A stretch of 17,202 nt of DNA from Actinomycetes bacterium. Its GTDB lineage: Bacteria; Actinomycetota; Actinomycetes; Actinomycetales; Cellulomonadaceae. The notes under the pieces were generated by a model. That model worked only from the letters and a program-made list of their open reading frames with translations, made no database searches and was not told the origin of the DNA. The stretch lies in assembly GCA_021793115.1 (NCBI GenBank), contig JAJYTJ010000076.1:1-17202 (forward strand). The letters are read 5' to 3'. The translations under genes were made by a program, and so were the position numbers. The stretch's first letter is position 1, and each line of letters starts with the position of its first letter. Positions 7,084 to 14,690 of the stretch are shown in pieces.

Positions 7084-8331
7084 TCACGGCGGCCAGTCGC
7101 CCTGCGGGTTGAAGAGCCAGATCTGCCGCACCCAGAGCACCTGGAGGCCGAGCATGAGGAGCACGACGAACGCCAGCCACACCGCCCGCCCGCGGCGGCT
7201 GCGCCCCACGGCGCCGGCGGTCGCGGCGCCCAGCGGGAAGGCCAGGAGGAGGAAGCGCGCGAGGCTGCTGCCCGGCTCGACGACGGCCGCGATGTACACC
7301 ACGTAGGCCGCCCCCCAGGCGTGCAGCTCGCGCCCGAGCCGGAACGCCGACGGCGCGAGGATCACCGCGGCCGTGAACGCCAGCGCGGGGACGACGACGA
7401 ACGGCCACGAGGCGTGGAACCAGAACTGCGGCACGTACGTCCAGCCGATGAAGGGCTGCACCGAGTGCAGGCCGCGCCACGACTCCTGCGTGCGCAGGTA
7501 GGCGCTCGGGTCACCGGTCCACCAGCCGCAGATCGCCGGCCACAGGAAGCCCGACGCCACCGCGAGCGCGGTGAGCAGCCCGAGGGCGCCGACGGTCCGC
7601 GGGCGCAGCTCGTCGTCGCCCCGGCGCGCGTGCCACCAGCGCACGCCGGCGTGCACGACGACGACGACGGCCATGGGCAGCGCGACCGCTCGGGTCAGCC
7701 CGAGCAGCACGAGGACGAGCGCCGCCCACCCGTAGCGACGCCGCACGATCGCCACGAGCGCCCCCGCAACCAGCAGCAGCGCGAGCGACTCGGTGTAGGC
7801 GGTCTGCAGCACGGGCGACGTGGGGAACACGCACACGAGCAGCACGGTCGCCAGCGGCAGCCCGGGCCAGCGCTCGACCGCGCGCGGCGCACCCTCCGCG
7901 ACGGCCCGGTGGACCAGCAGCATCGCGCCCGCCGCCAGGGCGGTGGACAGCAGCGGCGCCGCGACCTGCCACGGCAGGTGCGTGACGAGCATGGTGCCCC
8001 GCGCCAGCACCGGGTACAGCGGGAAGAAGGCCCACGCGTTCTGCTGCACGGCGCCCGCGGCGTCCACGGGGATGGTCGAGGGGTAGCCGTGCAGCGCGAT
8101 CTGCTTGTACCAGGACCCGTCGAACATGAGCCCGACCCACGGGAAGTACGACGGGTGGGCAGTCGTCCAGAGGTTCGCCTTCTGGTAGCCCGCGACCCAC
8201 AGGAACACGACCGTGGTCACCAGCCGGCTGGCGGCGTAGACGCCGAGCACCTGCCCCCACCACGGCCACGCGCGCGGGTCGAGGCGGGGGCGCAGCGCCG
8301 GCGACGCCTCGTCGGTAGCCACGTCGCTCAC
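7084..8331 (-). CDS. Mannosyltransferase family (PIG-V-like) integral membrane protein
   Basis: This 415-residue protein has about ten hydrophobic segments spread over its length, as in GT-C glycosyltransferases. The first outer loop has FDGSWYKQIALHGYP (residues 70-84), matching the WDxxWYxxIAxxGYP pattern of PIG-V/GPI mannosyltransferase II relatives; D71 would be the catalytic acid. NAWAFFPLYPVLAR (98-111) is also typical. It probably transfers a sugar from a polyprenyl-phosphate donor to a lipid or glycan outside the membrane; the acceptor is unknown. The GTG at 8331 overlaps the folP2-like stop by four bases (GTGA), so it is coupled to that gene. In M. tuberculosis, as I recall, the glucosyl-3-phosphoglycerate synthase gene follows folP2 here. 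Confidence 0.83.
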   Translation of the reverse strand: MSDVATDEASPALRPRLDPRAWPWWGQVLGVYAASRLVTTVVFLWVAGYQKANLWTTAHPSYFPWVGLMFDGSWYKQIALHGYPSTIPVDAAGAVQQNAWAFFPLYPVLARGTMLVTHLPWQVAAPLLSTALAAGAMLLVHRAVAEGAPRAVERWPGLPLATVLLVCVFPTSPVLQTAYTESLALLLVAGALVAIVRRRYGWAALVLVLLGLTRAVALPMAVVVVVHAGVRWWHARRGDDELRPRTVGALGLLTALAVASGFLWPAICGWWTGDPSAYLRTQESWRGLHSVQPFIGWTYVPQFWFHASWPFVVVPALAFTAAVILAPSAFRLGRELHAWGAAYVVYIAAVVEPGSSLARFLLLAFPLGAATAGAVGRSRRGRAVWLAFVVLLMLGLQVLWVRQIWLFNPQGDWPP

Positions 8332-9221
8332 GCGAGCCCCCGCACGGCCGTGGCGGGCGGCCGCTCGCCGCGCACGCTCGCCACCATGTCGAGCACGCGG
8401 CGCGTGGCCGCCACGTCGTGCGCACGGAACACCCGCGCGCCGAGCCAGGCCGCCACGGCCGTGGCGGCGAGCGTGCCCTCGAGCCGCTCGTCGACCGGCA
8501 GGCCGAGGGTCTCGCCGACGAAGTCCTTGCGCGACAGCGCCATGAGCACCGGGTGGCCGAGCGCGACGAGCGCCTCCGTGCGCCGCAGCAGGTGCAGCGA
8601 GTGCCACGTGGTCTTGCCGAAGTCGTGCGTGGGGTCCACGAGCACGGACGCCGGGTCGATGCCGAGCGCGACCGCGCGGGCCGCGCCGGCGGACAGCGTC
8701 GCGACGACGTCGTCGAGCACCCCGTCCAGACCGTCGCCGTACTGCACGCGGAACGGGTCGGTGCGGGGCGCCACACCGCCCGTGTGGGAGACCACCACGC
8801 CGAGCCCGCGCTCGGCGGCGACCTCGACGAGCCGCTCGTCGTGCCCCGCCCAGGTGTCGTTGACGAGGTCGGCACCCGCGTCCGCCGCAGCGGCCGCCAC
8901 GTCCGCCCGCCAGGTGTCGACGCTGACGAGCAGGTCGGGATGATCGGCGCGGACGTACGCCACGAGCGGCACCACCCGCGCGATCTCGTCAGCCGGCGTC
9001 ACCTCCGGGCCGCGGCCCGCCCGCACGCCGCCCAGGTCGACGATGGCCGCGCCCTCGTCGGCCGCCCGCGCGATCGCGCCGCGCGCGCCGTCCTCGTCGT
9101 ACCGCGCGGCCGCGTAGAACGAGTCCGGTGTGCGGTTGACCACGGCCATGACCGCGGGGCCGGCCAGCTCGCGGCCGCGCAGCCGCAGCGGGGGGGCGCC
9201 CGCCGGGACGCCCGTCAGCAC
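8328..9221 (-). CDS. folP2: Dihydropteroate synthase-like protein, FolP2 type
   Basis: This 297-residue TIM-barrel protein belongs to the pterin-binding family, but several motifs are altered: NRTPDSFY (29-36) instead of NVTPDSFSDGG, HTGG (146-149) instead of HMxG, and DPTHDFGK (196-203) instead of DPGIGFGK. SVDTW (100-104), ND (121-122), SRKDFVGE (230-237) and RAHDV (266-270) remain. These changes match my memory of M. tuberculosis FolP2 (Rv1207), which was reported to lack dihydropteroate synthase activity, so a role in folate synthesis should not be assumed. The GTG at 9221 lies 4 bases after the LOG gene stop; the ribosome binding site is poor and a later ATG at residue 25 is less likely because it trims the first strand. 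It overlaps the next gene. Confidence 0.9.
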   Translation of the reverse strand: MLTGVPAGAPPLRLRGRELAGPAVMAVVNRTPDSFYAAARYDEDGARGAIARAADEGAAIVDLGGVRAGRGPEVTPADEIARVVPLVAYVRADHPDLLVSVDTWRADVAAAAADAGADLVNDTWAGHDERLVEVAAERGLGVVVSHTGGVAPRTDPFRVQYGDGLDGVLDDVVATLSAGAARAVALGIDPASVLVDPTHDFGKTTWHSLHLLRRTEALVALGHPVLMALSRKDFVGETLGLPVDERLEGTLAATAVAAWLGARVFRAHDVAATRRVLDMVASVRGERPPATAVRGLA

Positions 9222-9225
9222 CCGG

Positions 9226-10050
9226 TCACCACCCGGAGTCGCCCTCGGCCGCCCGCTCGGCGGCGGCCTCCTCCTGCGCGCGCAGCTGGGCGCCGCGCTC
9301 GATGACGATCCGCACCGCCTCGTCGGGGTCGTCGACCACGTGCAGCAGGTCGATGTCGTCGGGCGAGACGAGGCCGCGCTGCGCCACCGTCTCGCGGATC
9401 CAGTCGATGAGCCCGCCCCAGAACTGCGTGCCCACCAGGACGATCGGGAAGCCGCGCACCTTCTGCGTCTGCACGAGCGTGAGGGACTCGAACAGCTCGT
9501 CGAGCGTGCCGAACCCGCCCGGCAGCACCACGAAGCCCTCGGCGTACTTGACGAACATCGTCTTGCGCGCGAAGAAGTAGCGGAAGTGGATGCCGAGGTC
9601 CACCCACTTGTTGAGGCCCTGCTCGTGGGGCAGCTCGATGCCCAGGCCGACCGACAGGCCCTGGGCCTCGACGGCGCCCCGGTTGGCCGCCTCCATGACC
9701 CCGGGGCCGCCCCCGGTGATGACCGCGTAGCCCGCCCGGACCAGGCCCGCCGCGATCCGCCGCGCGAGCGCGTACTCCGGGTCGCCCTTGTGGATGCGGG
9801 CGGAGCCGAACACGCTCACCGCCGGGCCCACCTCGGCCAGCGCCCCGAAACCCTCGACGAACTCGCTCGTGATCCGCATGACGCGCCACGGGTCGTCGTG
9901 CAGCCAGGTCACCTTCTCGACGCGCTGCAGCAGGCGCTCGTCGGACGTCGTGGCCGGCACCTGCGCGCCCCGCAGCACCACCGGGCCCCGGCGGTAGCCG
10001 TTGCCCTTGCGTCGCTTGGCCGCGCCCGGGTCCGGGGTCGGTTCGGTCAT
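9226..10050 (-). CDS. LOG family protein, TIGR00730 (Rossmann fold)
   Basis: This 274-residue protein has the two LOG signatures: GGGPGVMEAANRGA (113-126) and PGGFGTLDELFE (177-188), which bind a nucleotide phosphate and hold the catalytic Arg/Glu region. LOG proteins cleave nucleoside 5'-monophosphates at the N-glycosidic bond; plant and some bacterial members activate cytokinins, others act on AMP or are called PpnN. Substrate here is unknown. The N-terminal 45 residues are basic and low in order (KRRKGNGYRRGP). The closest remembered relative by position is Rv1205, reported to act in cytokinin production. The ATG at 10050 follows TAGGCT by 7 bases with no Shine-Dalgarno, so a leaderless message is likely. 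It is 4 bases upstream of the folP2-like gene. Confidence 0.92.
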   Translation of the reverse strand: MTEPTPDPGAAKRRKGNGYRRGPVVLRGAQVPATTSDERLLQRVEKVTWLHDDPWRVMRITSEFVEGFGALAEVGPAVSVFGSARIHKGDPEYALARRIAAGLVRAGYAVITGGGPGVMEAANRGAVEAQGLSVGLGIELPHEQGLNKWVDLGIHFRYFFARKTMFVKYAEGFVVLPGGFGTLDELFESLTLVQTQKVRGFPIVLVGTQFWGGLIDWIRETVAQRGLVSPDDIDLLHVVDDPDEAVRIVIERGAQLRAQEEAAAERAAEGDSGW

Positions 10051-10057
10051 GCCGGTC

Positions 10058-10063
10058 AGCCTA
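10058..10063 (-). promoter_or_regulatory. Candidate -10 box of a leaderless promoter for the LOG gene
   Basis: TAGGCT on the minus strand is followed by GACCGGC (7 bases) and the ATG at 10050. It lies in the 40-base gap after dapE, where no other function is seen. No clear -35. Confidence 0.5.
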
Positions 10064-10090
10064 GGGCCGGAACCTGCGGCAGAGCCCGGA

Positions 10091-11161
10091 TCAGGCCGTG
10101 AGCCAGGCCCGCAGCGCCGCGTGGACCTGCTCGATCTGCGCCACCGGGCAGCGCTCGTCGGCCGTGTGCGCGAGCAGCGGGTCGCCCGGCCCGAAGTTCA
10201 CCGCCGGGATGCCGAGCGCGGCGAACCGCGCGACGTCGGTCCAGCCGAGCTTGGCCACCGGCGCCCGGCCCGTGGCGCCGAGCACCGCCGCGACGAAGCC
10301 GCGGGCCACCGGGTCGTCCAGGCCGGGACGCGCGCCGGCCGCCGCGTCGACGACCGTGACGTCGAAGCCGGCCAGCACCTCGCGCACGTGCGCGGCGGCC
10401 TCGTCGACCGAGCGCGACGGCGCGAAGCGGTAGTTCACCGTGACGACGCAGCGGTCGGGGATGACGTTGCCCGCCGTGCCGCCCGAGACGAGCACCGCGT
10501 TGAGACCCTCGCGGTACTCCAACCCGTCCACGGTCACCGTGGCGGGTTGGTAGGCCTCGAGCCGGCGCAGCACCTCGCCGGCCTTGTGGATCGCGTTGAC
10601 GCCGGTCCACGCCCGAGCCGAGTGGGCGGCGACACCCGGGACGACGACCTCGGCGCGCAGCGTGCCGTTGCAGCCGCCCTCCACGCCGCCGTCCGTGGGC
10701 TCGCCGAGCACCGCGAAGTCCGCGGCGAGCCAGTCGGGGTGCGCGGCCGCGACCCGGCCCAGGCCGTTGAGCTCCGCGGCGACCTCCTCGTGGTCGTAGC
10801 AGACCCAGGTGACGTCCGTGGTGGGCTCGTCGAGCGCGGCCGCCAGCGACAGGAGCACCGCCACGCCGGCCTTCATGTCGACCGTGCCGCGGCCCCAGAC
10901 GACGTCGCCCTCGACGCGGCTCGGCACGTTCCCCGCGATCGGGACGGTGTCCAGGTGGCCGGCGACGACCACGCGGCGCGGGCGGCCCAGGTCGGTACGG
11001 GCCACGACGGTGTCCCCGTCGCGGTCCACCCGCAGGTGGGCGCACGCCCGCAACGCGGCCTCGACGAGGTCGGCGAGCGCGGCCTCGTCACCCGAGACGG
11101 ACGGCACGTCGACCACGGCGCGCGTCAGGGTGAGCAGGTCGGTCGACAGGTCGAGGGCCAC
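10091..11161 (-). CDS. dapE: Succinyl-diaminopimelate desuccinylase
   Basis: DapE removes succinate from N-succinyl-LL-diaminopimelate to give LL-diaminopimelate for lysine and peptidoglycan. The 356-residue protein is an M20 family zinc enzyme: H69 in GHLDTVP, D95 in [10 protein letters not shown], the E125-E126 pair in CYDHEE (general base and ligand), E154 in LGEPT, and a late His in [12 protein letters not shown]180 in [10 protein letters not shown] lies in the dimerisation (lid) domain. Length fits actinobacterial DapE (about 354). The GTG at 11161 has no ribosome binding site, but TAAGGT (11173-11168) lies 6 bases upstream, so it is a leaderless candidate although gltD ends only 25 bases before. 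dapD, the enzyme two steps earlier, lies on the other side of gltD. Confidence 0.95.
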   Translation of the reverse strand: MALDLSTDLLTLTRAVVDVPSVSGDEAALADLVEAALRACAHLRVDRDGDTVVARTDLGRPRRVVVAGHLDTVPIAGNVPSRVEGDVVWGRGTVDMKAGVAVLLSLAAALDEPTTDVTWVCYDHEEVAAELNGLGRVAAAHPDWLAADFAVLGEPTDGGVEGGCNGTLRAEVVVPGVAAHSARAWTGVNAIHKAGEVLRRLEAYQPATVTVDGLEYREGLNAVLVSGGTAGNVIPDRCVVTVNYRFAPSRSVDEAAAHVREVLAGFDVTVVDAAAGARPGLDDPVARGFVAAVLGATGRAPVAKLGWTDVARFAALGIPAVNFGPGDPLLAHTADERCPVAQIEQVHAALRAWLTA

Positions 11162-11167
11162 GGCCAG

Positions 11168-11173
11168 ACCTTA
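11168..11173 (-). promoter_or_regulatory. Candidate -10 box of a leaderless promoter for dapE
   Basis: TAAGGT on the minus strand is followed by CTGGCC (6 bases) and the GTG at 11161. It sits in the 25-base gap after the gltD stop. dapE could thus be transcribed apart from gltD. No clear -35; it would fall inside gltD. Confidence 0.5.
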
Positions 11174-11186
11174 CGGCGCCCGCCGG

Positions 11187-12662
11187 CTACAGCCGGAGGC
11201 TGACCGTGCTCGCGGTGATGGGCGCGGGGAGCTCGCTCGCGCCGTCGGCCAGGTACTCGTCGACGGCCCGGGCCGCCGAGCGGCCCTCGGCGATGGCCCA
11301 CACGATGAGCGACTGGCCCCGCCCGGCGTCGCCGGCCACGAACACGCCGGGCACGTTCGTGGCGAACGCGTCGTCGCGCGCCACGGTCCCGCGCGGGGTC
11401 AGCTCGACACCGAGCTGCTCCAGCAGGGGCCCGCGCTCCGGGCCGGTGAAGCCCATCGCGAGCAGCACCAGCTGCGCCGGGATCTCGCGCTCGGTGCCGG
11501 GCACGGGGTCGAAGCGGCCGTCCACCGCGACCACCTCGACGAGCCGCAGCGCGCGCACCGCGCCGTGCTCGTCGCCCAGCAGCTCCACCGTCGAGACGGC
11601 GTAGAGCCGCTCGCCGCCCTCCTCGTGCGCGCTCGAGACGCGGAAGACCATGGGGTAGGTGGGCCACGGCTGACCCGCCGGACGCTCCTCCGGTGGGCGC
11701 GGCATGATCTCGAGCTGCGTCACCGACCGCGCACCCTGGCGCAGCGCGGTGCCGAGGCAGTCGGCCCCGGTGTCGCCGCCGCCGATGACGACGACGTCCT
11801 TGCCCGTCGCGAGGGGCTGGTCGGCGACGACCTCGCCCCGCGCGGCGCGGTTGGCGGGCGGCAGGTACTCCATGGCCTGCAGCACACCCGCAAGGTCGCG
11901 GCCCGGCACGGGCAGCTCGCGAGGCGTGGTCGAGCCCACCGCGAGCAGCACGGCGTCGTAGCGCCGCGCGATCTCCGCGGCGGACACGTCGCGTCCCACC
12001 TCGACGCCGAGGTTGAACCGCGTGCCTTCCTCCTTCATGAGCGCCAGGCGCCGGTCGAGGACGGACTTCTCGAGCTTGAACTCGGGGATGCCATAGCGCA
12101 GCAGGCCGCCCGCGGCGTCCGCACGCTCGTACACGGCGACCGTGTGCCCGGCGCGCGTCAGCTGCTGCGCGGCGGCCAGGCCCGCCGGGCCGGAGCCGAT
12201 GACCGCGACCGTGTGCCCGGTGTACCAGCGCGGCACCTGCGGCACGACGAGCCCGCGCGAGAAGGCCTCCTCGATGATGGAGACCTCGACGTTCTTGATG
12301 GTCACCGGCGGCTGGTTGATGCCGAGCACGCAGCCCGTCTCGCACGGGGCCGGGCACAGCCGCCCGGTGAGCTCGGGGAAGTTGTTCGTCTGCAGCAGCC
12401 GGTCGGCGGCGTCCGCCCACTGGCCGCGCCACACGAGGTCGTTCCACTCCGGGACGAGGTTGCCCAGCGGGCACGAGAAGTGGCAGAAGGGCACGCCGCA
12501 GTTCATGCACCGGCTCGACTGCTCGTGGAGCAGCGCGAGCGCCTCCGGGTCGCCGGGGCGGGGCGCGTGGACCTCGCACCAGTCACCGACCCGTTCGTCG
12601 ACCGGGCGGTCCGGGGGCAGCGCGCGATGGCGGACGGTGAGGAATCCGCGGGGGTCGGCCAC
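11187..12662 (-). CDS. gltD: Glutamate synthase small subunit (NADPH), GltD
   Basis: GltD passes electrons from NADPH through FAD and iron-sulfur clusters to the large subunit GltB, which makes glutamate from glutamine and 2-oxoglutarate. The 491-residue protein has an N-terminal cysteine domain (C52, C55, C60, C64 in RCMNCGVPFCHFSCPLGN; C103, C107, C111 in RLCPAPCETGC), an FAD site GSGPAGLAAA (156-165), an NADPH site GGGDTGADCLG, and the C-terminal GDAGRGQSLIVWAI motif that completes FAD binding. Length fits GltD. No gltB is adjacent within this window: the next gene upstream is divergent dapD. The GTG at 12662 follows TAGGGT by 6 bases without a ribosome binding site. A homologous stand-alone NADPH oxidoreductase is the alternative reading. 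Confidence 0.93.
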   Translation of the reverse strand: MADPRGFLTVRHRALPPDRPVDERVGDWCEVHAPRPGDPEALALLHEQSSRCMNCGVPFCHFSCPLGNLVPEWNDLVWRGQWADAADRLLQTNNFPELTGRLCPAPCETGCVLGINQPPVTIKNVEVSIIEEAFSRGLVVPQVPRWYTGHTVAVIGSGPAGLAAAQQLTRAGHTVAVYERADAAGGLLRYGIPEFKLEKSVLDRRLALMKEEGTRFNLGVEVGRDVSAAEIARRYDAVLLAVGSTTPRELPVPGRDLAGVLQAMEYLPPANRAARGEVVADQPLATGKDVVVIGGGDTGADCLGTALRQGARSVTQLEIMPRPPEERPAGQPWPTYPMVFRVSSAHEEGGERLYAVSTVELLGDEHGAVRALRLVEVVAVDGRFDPVPGTEREIPAQLVLLAMGFTGPERGPLLEQLGVELTPRGTVARDDAFATNVPGVFVAGDAGRGQSLIVWAIAEGRSAARAVDEYLADGASELPAPITASTVSLRL

Positions 12663-12668
12663 GGGTAC

Positions 12669-12674
12669 ACCCTA
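12669..12674 (-). promoter_or_regulatory. Candidate -10 box of a leaderless promoter for gltD
   Basis: TAGGGT on the minus strand is followed by GTACCC (6 bases) and the GTG at 12662. It faces the dapD promoter within the 82-base divergent gap. No clear -35. Confidence 0.55.
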
Positions 12675-12731
12675 GGCAATGGACACCTTCGTCTCGGATG
12701 ACGGAAGTCCTGGCCGAGGGGGGCCACGCCG

Positions 12732-12737
12732 TACGCT
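12732..12737 (+). promoter_or_regulatory. Candidate -10 box of a leaderless promoter for dapD
   Basis: TACGCT is followed by GGCCACC (7 bases) and the ATG at 12745, which has no ribosome binding site. This supports ATG 12745 over the ATG at 12679, which lies upstream of the box. No clear -35. Confidence 0.55.
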
Positions 12738-12744
12738 GGCCACC

Positions 12745-13686
12745 ATGACGGAGCGCATGGCCTGGGGCCACGGACTGGCCACGGTGACCGACGGCGGGAC
12801 CGTCCTCGACACGTGGTACCCGGCCCCCGCGCTCGGCCGCCGCCCCGACGGCGACCAGGTGCCGCCGTCGCTGGCCGCCGCGGCGGGGCACGACGAGGCC
12901 CGCGGCGTCAGGGTCGAGCCGGTGGTCACGCAGGTGGACCTCGACGAGCCGCCGGCCACCACGCCGGACGGCTACCTGCGGCTGCACCTGCTGTCCCACC
13001 GGCTGGTGGCCCCGAACACCGTCAACCTCGAGGGCATCTTCGCCGTGCTGCCCATCGTCGTGTGGACCTCGGCCGGGCCGTGCTCGCCCGAGGACTTCGA
13101 GGCGACGCGCGTGCGGCTGCGCGCGCGCGGACCGATGACCGTGCTCGGGGTGGACCGGTTCCCCCGCATGGTCGACTACGTGGTGCCGCCGCAGGTGCGC
13201 ATCGCCGACGCCGACCGGGTGCGCCTGGGCGCCTACCTGTCGCCCGGCACCACCGTGATGCACGCCGGTTTCGTCAACTACAACGCGGGCACGCTCGGCG
13301 TCGCGATGATCGAGGGCCGCGTGTCGCAGGGCGTCGTCATCGGCGACGGGTCGGACGTGGGCGGCGGCGCCTCGATCATGGGCACTCTGTCCGGTGGCGG
13401 GACCGTGCGGGTCTCGCTGGGGCAGCGCACGCTCCTCGGGGCCAACTCCGGGCTGGGGATCCCGCTCGGCGACGACTGCATCGTCGAGGCCGGGCTCTAC
13501 GTCACGGCCGGCACCAAGGTGACGCTGCGGGGCGTGGCCGGCCAGGACGGTCGCGTGGTCGCGGCGCGCGAGCTCGCCGGCAGCGACGGCCTGCTCTTCC
13601 GCCGCAACTCCGTGACCGGCGCGGTCGAGGCGTCCGCCCGGTCCGGCATCGGCGTCCGCCTCAACGCGGCGCTGCACGCCAGCTGA
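12745..13686 (+). CDS. dapD: 2,3,4,5-tetrahydropyridine-2,6-dicarboxylate N-succinyltransferase
   Basis: DapD moves succinyl from succinyl-CoA to tetrahydrodipicolinate, opening the succinylase branch to diaminopimelate. The 313-residue protein has an N-terminal globular domain, a left-handed beta-helix of hexapeptide repeats at about residues 150-265 ([29 protein letters not shown]), and a C-terminal [13 protein letters not shown] segment. E190 in MIEGRVS matches the catalytic Glu of the actinobacterial enzyme. Length and sequence fit the actinobacterial type (M. tuberculosis 317 residues). The ATG at 12745 is chosen over 12679 because a TACGCT box lies between them and homologs begin near here. 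It is divergent from gltD and followed 14 bases later by the lysozyme-like gene. Confidence 0.95.
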   Translation: MTERMAWGHGLATVTDGGTVLDTWYPAPALGRRPDGDQVPPSLAAAAGHDEARGVRVEPVVTQVDLDEPPATTPDGYLRLHLLSHRLVAPNTVNLEGIFAVLPIVVWTSAGPCSPEDFEATRVRLRARGPMTVLGVDRFPRMVDYVVPPQVRIADADRVRLGAYLSPGTTVMHAGFVNYNAGTLGVAMIEGRVSQGVVIGDGSDVGGGASIMGTLSGGGTVRVSLGQRTLLGANSGLGIPLGDDCIVEAGLYVTAGTKVTLRGVAGQDGRVVAARELAGSDGLLFRRNSVTGAVEASARSGIGVRLNAALHAS

Positions 13687-13700
13687 CCCCGAAGGAGCCG

Positions 13701-14630
13701 ATGGCCGTGGGCCGCAGCCGGCCACGCCGGCGACGCACGCGCCGCAGCTGGACGCTCGCGGTCGCGCTGGTCGTCGGCCTCGTGCTCGTCGGCGGCGGCG
13801 CCGTGTGGGCGGTCGTGGGCTGGCTCGACCGGACCATTCCCATCCCCCTGGTGGCCGCGTGCACCGCCACCACGGGCACCGGCACCGCCCAGCTGTCGCC
13901 CGAGCAGGCCGACAACGCGGCCCTCATCGCCGCCGTCGCGGTGCGCCGGGGCCTGCCGGCCCGCGCGGCGACCGTCGCGCTGGCCACCGCGCGGCAGGAG
14001 TCGGGCCTGGTCAACCTCGACCACGGCGACCGGGACTCCCTGGGGCTGTTCCAGCAGCGCCCGTCGCAGGGCTGGGGCACGGCGCAGCAGATCATGGACC
14101 CGATCCACGCGACCAACGCGTTCTACGACCGGCTCGTGAAGGTGCCGGACTACACCACCCTGCCCATCACGCAGGCGGCCCAGGCGGTGCAGCACTCGGG
14201 CTTCCCCGACGCGTACGCCGACGACGAGCCGATGGCCCGGGCGTTCGCCTCGGCCCTGACGGGGTGGTCGCCCGCGGCCCTCGCGTGCACCCTGCCCGCG
14301 GCGACCGCGCCCGGCTCGTCGGACGCCGTGCTGGCGCGCGTGGCGCGCGACCTGGGGTCGCTGCCCTCGTCGACCACCCCGGCGGACGCCGCCAGGAAGA
14401 CCAAGGCCACCGTGACGCTCGACGGGACGTCGCTGACGCCGGACGACCCCGCGCGCGGCGCGTGGGCCGTCGCCCAGTGGTCGGTCGCCGTGGCGGCGGG
14501 GCTGCAGGTCGACAGGGTCCAGGTGGCCGACCGCGTGTGGACGCGCGGCGCGGCCTCGTGGACCACGAACGACCCGACCCCGGTTGCGGCCGGCCGCGTG
14601 GTCCTCACGCTCGCCTCCGGCCCCCGCTGA
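13701..14630 (+). CDS. Membrane-anchored lysozyme-like protein (putative wall hydrolase)
   Basis: This 309-residue protein has a very basic N-terminus (RSRPRRRRTRRS), one membrane helix at about residues 17-41, and a large outer part. Residues 90-180 look like a lysozyme/transglycosylase fold: ATARQESGLVNLDHGDRDSL, then GLFQQRPSQGWG (115-126) and MDPIHATNAFYDRL. E100 is the natural catalytic candidate. The C-terminal 110 residues match no family I recognise. Homologs are common in actinobacteria and often carry uninformative or wrong names such as heavy metal transporter. The ATG at 13701 has a GAAGGAG ribosome binding site and starts 14 bases after dapD, so the two are probably co-transcribed, linking wall precursor synthesis to wall turnover. 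Activity is inferred from the motif only. Confidence 0.82.
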   Translation: MAVGRSRPRRRRTRRSWTLAVALVVGLVLVGGGAVWAVVGWLDRTIPIPLVAACTATTGTGTAQLSPEQADNAALIAAVAVRRGLPARAATVALATARQESGLVNLDHGDRDSLGLFQQRPSQGWGTAQQIMDPIHATNAFYDRLVKVPDYTTLPITQAAQAVQHSGFPDAYADDEPMARAFASALTGWSPAALACTLPAATAPGSSDAVLARVARDLGSLPSSTTPADAARKTKATVTLDGTSLTPDDPARGAWAVAQWSVAVAAGLQVDRVQVADRVWTRGAASWTTNDPTPVAAGRVVLTLASGPR

Positions 14631-14644
14631 CGGTCGGGGCGCGT

Positions 14645-14671
14645 CCCGGCAGCGGCGAGCGCTCGGCCGGG
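14645..14671. terminator. Inverted repeat between convergent genes (possible shared terminator)
   Basis: CCCGGC (14645-14650) pairs with GCCGGG (14666-14671) around a 15-base loop, which holds the self-complementary CGAGCGCTCG. It lies in the 60-base gap between the ends of the lysozyme-like gene and gltA, so it could end both transcripts. There is no T-run. AGCGCTCGGCCG recurs inside the gltA 3' end just after. Confidence 0.4.
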
Positions 14672-14690
14672 CAGCGGTAGGACGGGGCCG

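Noticed and set aside
12679..12744. ATG 12679 as the dapD start
   Set aside because: It gives 22 extra residues with no family similarity and no ribosome binding site, and lies upstream of the TACGCT box that fits ATG 12745.
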